A stretch of 64,000 nucleotides of DNA from CAVORB01 sp963736235 (GTDB lineage Bacteria > Pseudomonadota > Gammaproteobacteria > Chromatiales > Chromatiaceae): NCBI GenBank assembly GCA_963736235.1, contig CAVTOR010000031.1, positions 620,001 to 684,000 on the forward strand. The letters run 5' to 3'. Below, piece after piece: positions 27,950 through 36,768 of the stretch. Under the pieces are notes generated by a model. It was not told the origin of the DNA. It ran no database searches and was given only the letters and a program-made list of their open reading frames with translations. Numbering within the stretch: the first letter of the stretch is position 1; each line of letters begins with the position of its first letter. Made by a program: the position numbers and the translations under genes.

Positions 27950-28693
27950 TCACCCAGCGTCTTGATGCTGCTGTATGAATTCATCAAGCAGCGCCTGCTC
28001 GACCTCATTCAGGCCCCGGCGCTGCAACAAATCCGGGCGCCGCAACCAGGTCCTTCCCAGGGCCTGTTGCCGGCGCCAACGTTCGATCGCCCGGTGGTCC
28101 CCGCTCAGCAGGACCTCGGGAACCCGCATGCCATCGATTTCCTCGGGACGCGTGAAATGCGGGCAGTCGAGAAGGCCGTTCACGTGCGAATCCTGCTCGG
28201 CCGAATCCTCGTGCCCGAGGGCTCCCGGCAACAACCGGATCACGGCGTCGATCACGACCATCGCGGCCAGCTCCCCGCCGCTCAACACGTAGTCGCCGAT
28301 GGACCATTCCTCGTCCACGTCACGCTCCACCAGCCGCTCGTCGATGCCCTCGTAGCGGCCGGCGATCAAGATCCAGCCCGGCGCAGTCGCGATGTTGGCC
28401 ATCGCCGCCTGGTCCAGTGGCCGTCCCTGTGGCGTGAGGTAAGCGACCCGGCTCTCCGGTGCCGCGCGTCTGGCGTCGCTGATCGCGGACCTCAGAGGCG
28501 CCAGCTTCATCACCATACCGGGACCGCCCCCGTAAGGACGATCGTCCACGGTGCGATGCACGTCCTGCGTGTAGTCTCTGGGATTCCAGAGATGCAGCTC
28601 GGCAATCCCACGCCCCAAGGCCCTGCCCGTAACTCCCTGGGCCTCCAGTATCCGGAAAAGATCCGGAAATAGGGTAATGACGTCGAAACGCAC
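27950..28693 (-). CDS. trmD: tRNA (guanine-N1-)-methyltransferase TrmD
   Basis: TrmD methylates G37 in tRNAs reading CUN, CCN and CGG. The 247-residue SPOUT enzyme has LHLWNPRDYTQDVHRTVDDR, PYGGGPGMVMKLAPL and the trefoil-knot AdoMet site AGRYEGIDERL / IGDYVLSGGELAAMVVIDA. The C-terminal domain has HFTRPEEIDGMRVPEVLLSG. The start is GTG at 28693, 16 bp after rimM. Confidence 0.98.
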   Translation of the reverse strand: MRFDVITLFPDLFRILEAQGVTGRALGRGIAELHLWNPRDYTQDVHRTVDDRPYGGGPGMVMKLAPLRSAISDARRAAPESRVAYLTPQGRPLDQAAMANIATAPGWILIAGRYEGIDERLVERDVDEEWSIGDYVLSGGELAAMVVIDAVIRLLPGALGHEDSAEQDSHVNGLLDCPHFTRPEEIDGMRVPEVLLSGDHRAIERWRRQQALGRTWLRRPDLLQRRGLNEVEQALLDEFIQQHQDAG

Positions 28694-28709
28694 GTCTGGG
28701 CTCCGGAAG

Positions 28710-29234
28710 TCAGAAATCTGGATCCCAGTCGATCCGCATCAACCCGCGGTCGAAATCCACGTCCTTGACGACGCTCTCCCACAGGAACGGAATCAACCGC
28801 TCGCGCGCCCCTTGCACCACCATCACATCGTTGGCAGCCGTGGCAAACAGGTGGTCGATTCGCCCGAGCGGCTCGCCCGCCAGCGTTTCGACCCGCAGTC
28901 CCTCGAGATCGGCCCAGTAAAACTCGTCGCTACTCGCCGGTGGCAGCTGATCCCGACGTACGGCAATTTCCAGGCCGACAAGCTCGGACGCCCGATCCCG
29001 GTCGTCGCATCCTTTGAGCCTAGCGATCAAGCCCTTTCCCTGACGTCGTCCTTCGACCGGCTCGCGCTCAAGTCGGGCCGCGCCCAGATACCAGGGCGAA
29101 TAGGCCAGAATGTTTTCCCTGGGCTCGGTCTCGGAAAAGATCTTCACCCAGCCTTGGACGCCGAACAGTCCCGTAACGCGCCCGAGCACCAGCATCCGTG
29201 GCGGCAACTGCGCTTCCGTCCCGCCGCCCGCCAC
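28710..29234 (-). CDS. rimM: 16S rRNA processing protein RimM
   Basis: RimM helps mature the 30S head and binds S19. The 174-residue protein has the N-terminal LGRVTGLFGVQGWVKIFSET and the C-terminal PRC-barrel (SDEFYWADLEGLRVETLAGE, VVQGARERLIPFLWESVVKD). The start taken is GTG 29234; an internal ATG (MLVLGRVTG, 13 codons on) is equally possible. It lies 16 bp after rpsP. Confidence 0.96.
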   Translation of the reverse strand: MAGGGTEAQLPPRMLVLGRVTGLFGVQGWVKIFSETEPRENILAYSPWYLGAARLEREPVEGRRQGKGLIARLKGCDDRDRASELVGLEIAVRRDQLPPASSDEFYWADLEGLRVETLAGEPLGRIDHLFATAANDVMVVQGARERLIPFLWESVVKDVDFDRGLMRIDWDPDF

Positions 29235-29250
29235 GCAGGTTCTCGAACGC

Positions 29251-29517
29251 TCAGGATGCCGCCGGGGCCTCGACTTCCTTGGCCGCCTGCTTGAGCAGTT
29301 GCGTGGCGCGCTCGGTAGGTTTCGCGCCCTGGCTCAACCAGTAGTCCGCCCGTCCGCGGTCGACGCGCAGGCGAACCTCACCGCCAACCGCGATGGGGTT
29401 GAAGAAACCGATGCGCTCGATGTAACGCCCGTCGCGCTTCGAGCGCTGATCGGCGACAACGAGATGGTAGAAGGGACGCTTCTTGGCGCCGCCTCTGGAC
29501 AAACGAATCGATACCAT
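29251..29517 (-). CDS. rpsP: 30S ribosomal protein S16
   Basis: The 88-residue protein begins MVSIRLSRGGAKKRPFYHLV and has VADQRSKRDGRYIERIGFFN and VDRGRADYWLSQGAKPTERA, diagnostic for S16. It opens the rpsP-rimM-trmD-rplS run and follows ffh by 95 bp on the same strand. Confidence 0.98.
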   Translation of the reverse strand: MVSIRLSRGGAKKRPFYHLVVADQRSKRDGRYIERIGFFNPIAVGGEVRLRVDRGRADYWLSQGAKPTERATQLLKQAAKEVEAPAAS

Positions 29518-29612
29518 GTTCAGCCCTGATCCGAAATTGATGTGATCGTAGCGCGGGTAAACGCGCAAATATACACGAATCCGAAGAAATTGGAAGACTG
29601 CTTCCGGTCTGC

Positions 29613-30986
29613 TCAAAACGGGAACCCACCGGGAGGCATGCCGCCAGGCGCACGACCCTTGAGGCCACGCAGCATCCTGGCCATACCCCCACCCTTCATC
29701 TTCTTCATCATCTTCTGCATCTGGGTGAACTGCTTCAGCAGCCGGTTGACATCCTGCACCTGGGTACCCGAACCGAGCGCGATACGGCGTTTGCGCGCCC
29801 CCTTGATGACGGCCGGAAACGTGCGCTCCTGCGGGGTCATGGAGTTGATGATCGCGACCAGCTTCACCACCTCCTTGTCGTTGACCTGCCGTTTGACGTG
29901 ATCGGGCACCTGGGTCATGCCCGGAAGCTTTTCCATCAGGCCCGCCATACCCCCCAGGCTGGACATCTGCTGCAGCTGATCGCGAAAGTCCGCCAGATCG
30001 AACCCCTGACCCTTCCGCAGCTTGGTTACCAGCTCCTGAGCCTTGTCCCGATCGACTTTGCTCTGCACCTCCTCCACCAAGGAGAGGACGTCACCCATGC
30101 CCAGGATGCGCGAGGCGACGCGGTCGGGATGGAAGGGCTCGAGCGCGGTAGTCTTCTCTCCCACGCCGAGGAACTTGATGGGCTTGCCGGTGATGAGGCG
30201 TATCGACAAGGCGGCACCACCGCGCGCGTCGCCGTCCGTCTTGGTCAGAACCACGCCGCTGAGGGGAAGCGCGTCGTTGAATGCCTTGGCCGTGTTGGCG
30301 GCATCCTGGCCGGTCATGCTGTCGACCACGAACAGGGTCTCCACCGGAGCGAGCGCGCCGTGCAGGAGCCTGATCTCCTCCATCATGTCCGCGTCCACAT
30401 GCAGGCGCCCAGCGGTGTCGACGATCAGCACGTCCTTGAACTGCTTACGCGCCGCTTCCAAGGCACCGCGGGCGATATGCAGAGGGTCTTGATCGCCCCG
30501 TGAGGGGTGAAAGGACGCCCCGACCTCGCCGGCAAGGGTCTCAAGCTGATCGATCGCGGCGGGGCGGTAAACATCGCAGCTCACCACCATCACGCTCTTC
30601 TTGTGACGTTCCTGCAGCCAGCGGGCGAGCTTCGCCACGCTGGTCGTCTTGCCCGAGCCCTGCAGCCCCGCCATCAGCACGACCGCCGGGGGGGCGACCG
30701 AAAGATCCAGACCCTCGTTGGCATCGCCCATGACGTGGACGAGCTCGTCGTTGACGATCTTCACCAGCATCTGGCCCGGCGTCAGGCTCTTCATCACCTG
30801 CTCGCCCATGGCCTTCTCGCGCACCGTGTCGACGAAGGTGCGCACTACCGGCAAGGCAACATCGGCCTCCAGGAGGGCCATGCGCACCTCGCGCATGGTT
30901 GCCGCAACATTCTCCTCGGTCAGCCGGCCTTGACCACGCAGGTTATTGAGAACGCGACCAAAGCGCTCCTGGAGATTCTCGAACAT
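29613..30986 (-). CDS. ffh: Signal recognition particle protein Ffh
   Basis: Ffh binds 4.5S RNA and signal sequences to target membrane proteins. The 457-residue GTPase has the N-domain, G1 GLQGSGKTTSVAKLARWLQ, DVYRPAAIDQL, G3 DTAGRLHVD, G4 TKTDGDARGG and FLGVGEKTTALEPFHPDRVA. The M domain is Met-rich (QMQKMMKKMKGGGMARMLRG) and ends GMPPGGFPF. It is divergent from the CcsA-like gene at 31104. Confidence 0.98.
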   Translation of the reverse strand: MFENLQERFGRVLNNLRGQGRLTEENVAATMREVRMALLEADVALPVVRTFVDTVREKAMGEQVMKSLTPGQMLVKIVNDELVHVMGDANEGLDLSVAPPAVVLMAGLQGSGKTTSVAKLARWLQERHKKSVMVVSCDVYRPAAIDQLETLAGEVGASFHPSRGDQDPLHIARGALEAARKQFKDVLIVDTAGRLHVDADMMEEIRLLHGALAPVETLFVVDSMTGQDAANTAKAFNDALPLSGVVLTKTDGDARGGAALSIRLITGKPIKFLGVGEKTTALEPFHPDRVASRILGMGDVLSLVEEVQSKVDRDKAQELVTKLRKGQGFDLADFRDQLQQMSSLGGMAGLMEKLPGMTQVPDHVKRQVNDKEVVKLVAIINSMTPQERTFPAVIKGARKRRIALGSGTQVQDVNRLLKQFTQMQKMMKKMKGGGMARMLRGLKGRAPGGMPPGGFPF

Positions 30987-31103
30987 CGTCTATCCAACCG
31001 ATCTGTTTGGGGATGGGGGAGTATAAGGAATTCGACGAGGCCGCGTCAGGCACCTGTTGGCCGGCTTTTCCGCGCGCGCGGCTTTGTGCCATCATCGCTT
31101 GCC

Positions 31104-31913
31104 ATGAGCCATTTCCACATCGCGCTGCTCGCCATCCTGCTCTACCTCGCCAGCGGCGGGATGATCGCGCTACGGCTGTTCAAGCGCTCGCAAGCTAACC
31201 TGCCCGGCCGCAACCTGATCTTGGGGTTGGGCTTCGCCGGCCTCGCGCTGCACACCTGGCTGCTCTACGATGCCATCTTCAGCCAGCAGGGCATGAACCT
31301 CGCCTTCTTCAACGCTCTGGCGCTGACCTCCTGGACCGTGGTCACCCTGCTCCTCATATCCAGCCTCACCAAGCCGGTGGAGAATCTGGGTATTCTGCTG
31401 CTGCCCCTGGCCGCCCTGACCGTCTACCTAGAGGCCCGCTACCCCAGCGTAGGCTTCATGCGCGCATCGACGGGATGGGGCATCAAGATCCACGTCCTGC
31501 TCTCCATGCTGGCCTACAGCCTGCTCACCCTGGCCAGCGTGCAGGCGATCTTGCTTGCGGTCCAAGACCACCACCTGCGCTCGCGCAGGCCCGGCGGTTT
31601 CGTGCGCGCCCTGCCACCGCTGCAAACGATGGAGAGCCTGCTGTTTGAGATGATCGGCGCCGGTTTCGTGCTGCTGACACTGGCGCTCGCCAGCGGTTCC
31701 CTGTTCCTGGAGGACATGTTTGCCCAGCACCTGGTGCACAAGACCGTGCTGTCGACCCTCGGCTGGCTGGTGTTCGGGGCGCTCCTGATCGGGCGCTTCC
31801 GCTATGGGTGGCGCGGGCGCACCGCCATCATCTGGACCCTGACCGGATTCGTCATCCTGATCCTGGCCTACTTCGGCAGCAAGGCGGTGCTCGAGCTCAT
31901 CCTTCGGCGTTGA
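31104..31913 (+). CDS. CcsA/HemX-like cytochrome-assembly membrane protein
   Basis: The 269-residue protein has about eight membrane segments. FNALALTSWTVVTLLLISSL and IKIHVLLSMLAYSLLTLASV, with conserved His residues (IHVLLS; AQHLVHKTVLSTLGWLVFG), match the CcsA/CcmF-type cytochrome c assembly family. The ATG at 31104 is chosen as the first Met of the hydrophobic protein. It overlaps the convergent gene at 31897 by 17 bp. In many gammaproteobacteria a gene of this kind lies next to ffh. A role in heme delivery is inferred from the family only. Confidence 0.88.
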   Translation: MSHFHIALLAILLYLASGGMIALRLFKRSQANLPGRNLILGLGFAGLALHTWLLYDAIFSQQGMNLAFFNALALTSWTVVTLLLISSLTKPVENLGILLLPLAALTVYLEARYPSVGFMRASTGWGIKIHVLLSMLAYSLLTLASVQAILLAVQDHHLRSRRPGGFVRALPPLQTMESLLFEMIGAGFVLLTLALASGSLFLEDMFAQHLVHKTVLSTLGWLVFGALLIGRFRYGWRGRTAIIWTLTGFVILILAYFGSKAVLELILRR

Positions 31914-32523
31914 GCAGCGCGGCGTAACGCGCCAGGTCAGTGGGACGATCCAGGTCCCATAGGACCGGCAGCTCCCGCCAGCCCCAGCCCAAGTCGCGCA
32001 GCCGCCCCCTGGTCGTGTCCGCAACCGCCCCCGTGCCCCATGGCACGCGGGAAAAGAGTTCCGCCGGCGCTGTCCGCTTCAGCCCGAGCAGCACGTATCC
32101 GCCATCCTCGGCCGGACCGAACACCGCATCCGTATCGGCCAATGCTTGCAAGGCGGCGCGGACATATTCAGCGTCGAGCCCCGGACAGTCGGCGCCGACC
32201 AGCACCACGGCGCCCGCCCGCCGCAGGGCCTCTTCCGCGGCATTGTGCATGCGATCCCCCAGATCGGCTCCGCGCTGGACGTGGCGTTGCAGGCCGTGGG
32301 CGCGGCCAAGCGCGGGAAACGGCGGTGCATCGATCGAGGGTGAGCACCAGAGCTCCACCGGCGCGAGCCCCGCTCCGGCGAGCCGGACCACGGTCTCGAC
32401 CAGCAATTGACGTTGCAGCTCGGCCGCCTGCCCAGGCGTCAGGGGCGGCACCAGGCGCGTCTTCACTTTCCCCGGCCGTGGCGCCTTGGCGAGGATGAGA
32501 ATGCGCGCGTGCTGGAATTCCAT
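31897..32523 (-). CDS. Small glycosyl/nucleotidyl transferase (TIGR04282-type)
   Basis: The 208-residue protein has ILILAKAPRPGKVKTRLVPP at the start, the nucleotide-binding loop of the DUF2064/TIGR04282 family, and then AGAVVLVGADCPGLDAEYVR and PAEDGGYVLLGLKRTAPAEL. Families of this kind are described as partners of radical-SAM/selenodomain (ArsS-type) proteins. The next two genes upstream on the strand complete that trio. The start MEFQHAR at 32523 gives the family length. Confidence 0.9.
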   Translation of the reverse strand: MEFQHARILILAKAPRPGKVKTRLVPPLTPGQAAELQRQLLVETVVRLAGAGLAPVELWCSPSIDAPPFPALGRAHGLQRHVQRGADLGDRMHNAAEEALRRAGAVVLVGADCPGLDAEYVRAALQALADTDAVFGPAEDGGYVLLGLKRTAPAELFSRVPWGTGAVADTTRGRLRDLGWGWRELPVLWDLDRPTDLARYAALLNAEG

Positions 32524-32546
32524 GCGAGCCAGGGCGTCAGCCCGCC

Positions 32547-33275
32547 TCACCTGCCCTTTTCCGGGGACCAGTGAGCGTCCAAACCGGGCACGGCGCACGG
32601 ATAGTAGATGCGCGCCAGCCAGTCCGGGTTCGCCCCCAACCAATAGGCACCGCGCAGGAACCACATGAGTGCGATGGTGCGCCAGATACCGTCACGTTCC
32701 CAGCGGCGGCTGGACGCCAGCACCGGCTCCGGAACGCAAGCGGGGCGGACGACGCGCTTGAGCCGCCGGCTAATCGCCAGGTCCTCCATGAGCGCGATCT
32801 CGGGGAAGCCGCCCACCCGCTGAAACAGGTCTCGGCGCACGAACATGCCTTGGTCGCCGGTCACGATGCCGCTCAGCCGGCTCCTCAGGTTCATCATGCG
32901 CTCGATGACGCGGAGCATGGGCGCGGTGCCATCGAGGCGGACGTCGAAGCGGCCCCAGCCGGGTCCGTCGAGGGCGCATTCCAGGACCGCTAAAGCTGCG
33001 TCGGGCGGCGGCCGGGTATCCAGGTGCAGGAACCACAACACCGCTCCCGAGGCCGCCCTTGCCCCGTTGTTCATCTGCGCCGCCCTTCCAGGAGGGCAGC
33101 ACGCGACAAGATCCGCCAGCCCCGAGGCACACTCCAGGGTGCCGTCGGTGCTTCCACCGTCGGCAAGAATGAGCTCGTGACCGGCCTCGCGCAGGGGTTG
33201 CAGCGCGGAGAGTCTGCGGGCGACGATCGCCGCCTCGTTGAGACAAGGGATGACGACCGAGATGGACGCGCTCAC
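32547..33275 (-). CDS. Family 2 glycosyltransferase (TIGR04283-type)
   Basis: The 242-residue protein from GTG 33275 begins VSASISVVIPCLNEAA, followed by GHELILADGGSTDGTLE, the GT2 metal/nucleotide site, and ALMEDLAISRRLKR with the ED acceptor motif. TIGR04283 is the second glycosyltransferase seen with ArsS. The longer open frame upstream overlaps the arsS C-terminus. The ribosome-binding site before this GTG is weak, so the exact start is open. Confidence 0.88.
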   Translation of the reverse strand: MSASISVVIPCLNEAAIVARRLSALQPLREAGHELILADGGSTDGTLECASGLADLVACCPPGRAAQMNNGARAASGAVLWFLHLDTRPPPDAALAVLECALDGPGWGRFDVRLDGTAPMLRVIERMMNLRSRLSGIVTGDQGMFVRRDLFQRVGGFPEIALMEDLAISRRLKRVVRPACVPEPVLASSRRWERDGIWRTIALMWFLRGAYWLGANPDWLARIYYPCAVPGLDAHWSPEKGR

Positions 33276-33348
33276 GGGAGAACGGAAACGAGATCCGGCG
33301 CCTGCATCAAGCTGGCACCCCCCCACGGAGAGGAAGCTGCGCCCAGAC

Positions 33349-34323
33349 TCATCCGCCTTCGCTCGCGCCAAGGGCCCCGCCGCAGCCGCTTCCCTGACCA
33401 GCCGTGCAGCCATAACAGTGCTCACCGACGCGAATGGGCCGCCCCTCCAGGGCGTCAGCGGCAAGGTCGCGGATGCTGACCGGTCGGCCGCGATGCTCCA
33501 GGGCGAGGCCCATCATCTGATTGAAATCGCAGTCGTACACCTGGCCCTGCCAGTCCACGCTAATCAGGCTGCGACACATGACCTCACCCAGATTCTCCTC
33601 GCGATGGGCGGACTTCAGAAGATCCAGGTACTCGCCGAAACGCCCCATGGACTGCAGCATGCTGCCGAAGCGCTTGACGGGCATGTTGGCGATGGTCAAC
33701 AGCCGATCGAAACGCACCCCGTAGCGCTCCGCCAGCACGCGCTTGTAATCCGCCTCGAGGGCGCCCTGCGGCGGCGGCAGAACCGGCCCTTGCGGGTTGT
33801 AGACCAGATTGAGCTCGAGTCCCCTTGTGCCGTCGCCGTAACCCGCCGCATTCAGCCGATGCAGGCCCCGGATGCTCGCCTCGAACACACCCCGGCCACG
33901 CTGCGCATCGACATTGCCCTCCAGGTAGCAGGGAAGAGAGGCCACGACCTGCACCTGGTGTTCGGCCAGAAACTCGGTAAGCCCCCCCTGGTCCGGGTCT
34001 TCCAAAATGGTCAGGTTACAGCGGTCAATAACCTGGATTCCGAGTCCCGCGGCTTCCCGAACCAGGCGGCGAAAATTCGGGTTCAGTTCGGGCGCCCCGC
34101 CGGTTAGATCGAGCGTCCCGGGACGATTCATACGCAAAAAGGCAAGCACCGCGTCGATCGTGTCCGAAGACATCTCTTCGACCCGCGCCGGCCCCGCGTC
34201 CACATGGCAATGGACGCAAGACTGATTGCAGCGATAGCCGAGGTTGACCTGCACCGAGTCGATCCGGCCGCGGGTGATCGCCGGGAAATCAGAGGGAAAG
34301 AGCAGGGGTTTGGAATCCAGCAT
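33349..34323 (-). CDS. arsS: Radical SAM protein ArsS-type (rSAM/selenodomain)
   Basis: The 324-residue protein has the radical SAM motif NLGYRCNQSCVHCHVDAGPA (CxxxCxxC, binding a 4Fe-4S cluster), then GTLDLTGGAPELNPNFRRLV and VVASLPCYLEGNVDAQRGRG. The C-terminal Cys-rich domain holds CDFNQMMGLALEH and GEHCYGCTAGQGSGCGGALG. This matches ArsS, assigned to arsenosugar synthesis (adenosyl transfer to dimethylarsinous acid). No arsM methyltransferase is visible, so the substrate is inferred. The start MLDSKPLLF at 34323 fits; the frame is open upstream without homology. Confidence 0.9.
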   Translation of the reverse strand: MLDSKPLLFPSDFPAITRGRIDSVQVNLGYRCNQSCVHCHVDAGPARVEEMSSDTIDAVLAFLRMNRPGTLDLTGGAPELNPNFRRLVREAAGLGIQVIDRCNLTILEDPDQGGLTEFLAEHQVQVVASLPCYLEGNVDAQRGRGVFEASIRGLHRLNAAGYGDGTRGLELNLVYNPQGPVLPPPQGALEADYKRVLAERYGVRFDRLLTIANMPVKRFGSMLQSMGRFGEYLDLLKSAHREENLGEVMCRSLISVDWQGQVYDCDFNQMMGLALEHRGRPVSIRDLAADALEGRPIRVGEHCYGCTAGQGSGCGGALGASEGG

Positions 34324-34364
34324 GGGCGACTCCCGCGAGAACTTCGATCGACCCCGAGGGCCGA

Positions 34365-34395
34365 TTGTCAAGGCCGGGCGCAATAGTGCTAGAAT
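34365..34395 (+). promoter_or_regulatory. Sigma-70-type promoter for the tRNA pair
   Basis: TTGTCA (34365-34370), a 19-bp spacer and TAGAAT (34390-34395) with an extended TGC before the -10 lie 87 bp upstream of tRNA-Ala. The spacer is long, but the extended -10 compensates. It is divergent from arsS. Confidence 0.55.
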
Positions 34396-34481
34396 GCGCC
34401 CTCGCAGTCGAGTTGGACAACGCGGTACCCGATGGTTCCTCCACCACACCGGGCCGCGCTTCCCGATCGCGACAGTGCAAC

Positions 34482-36241
<1,760 letters not shown>

Positions 36242-36344
36242 GATCCCACCCTATAGGATTTCGGTCCCGGCGGGCACGAGTGTCGGTCAGATCGTCGAAA
36301 CAATCCACAGGCCAGGATTCGAACTTTCTCCTACCGGGACATTT

Positions 36345-36411
36345 TGTAGTACAAAGTGCACTGATGTACTACATGCCTTCGCGCTCTGCGCAAGATGTGC
36401 GCTGTACTACA
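36345..36411. promoter_or_regulatory. Three iterated TGTASTACA sites upstream of the recombinase
   Basis: TGTAGTACA (36345-36353) and TGTACTACA (36365-36373 and 36403-36411) are copies of one 9-bp site in opposite and equal orientations. The first two form an inverted repeat around GTGCAC. They lie 100-170 bp before the recombinase start, where an operator or the recombinase's own attachment site would be expected. No regulator gene is seen in the island. Confidence 0.6.
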
Positions 36412-36446
36412 TTCGTACCTCATTCCGCCCAGCGCCATCTTGGCAA

Positions 36447-36580
36447 GGGGGGCAGGCCCCCCGTTGCATCCCCCTAAATCCCTGAGCCAAGGGCTCAGGC
36501 ATTGCTAGCGTGTCCGTTCGGGATATATGGGGTCCCTCCCGAACGCGCTAGCCGGGCGAGTGGCTGCCAACAGCCACTCC
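36447..36580. repeat. Cluster of four hairpins between recombinase and nuclease genes
   Basis: In order: GGGGGG/CCCCCC (36447-36462); CCTGAGCC/GGGCTCAGG (36481-36499); GCTAGCG...CGTTCGGGA paired with TCCCGAACGCGCTAGC (36504-36552, imperfect, 13-base loop with ATATGG); and GAGTGGCTG/CAGCCACTC (36559-36580). GGGGTCC near 36530 could also pair with GGACCCC near 36600. The remaining 180 bp to 36769 is AT-rich with no other gene. This could be a structured RNA, a terminator set, or a transfer/recombination site. Confidence 0.6.
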
Positions 36581-36768
36581 GGGCAGCCTGCGCCCACCAG
36601 GACCCCATGGAACAAAGTGAGACTTCCGCTCCCCCTTGTGCAACCCTATAGACCAACCCCGCGCGTATTGGACGCCTTTATCCAAATACTCTCTGCTTGT
36701 TGTCCTTGAATAGGCTCTCATATTATTTCATATTAAGTGGCAATCAAAGTGGATGCGTAGTTTGAAAT

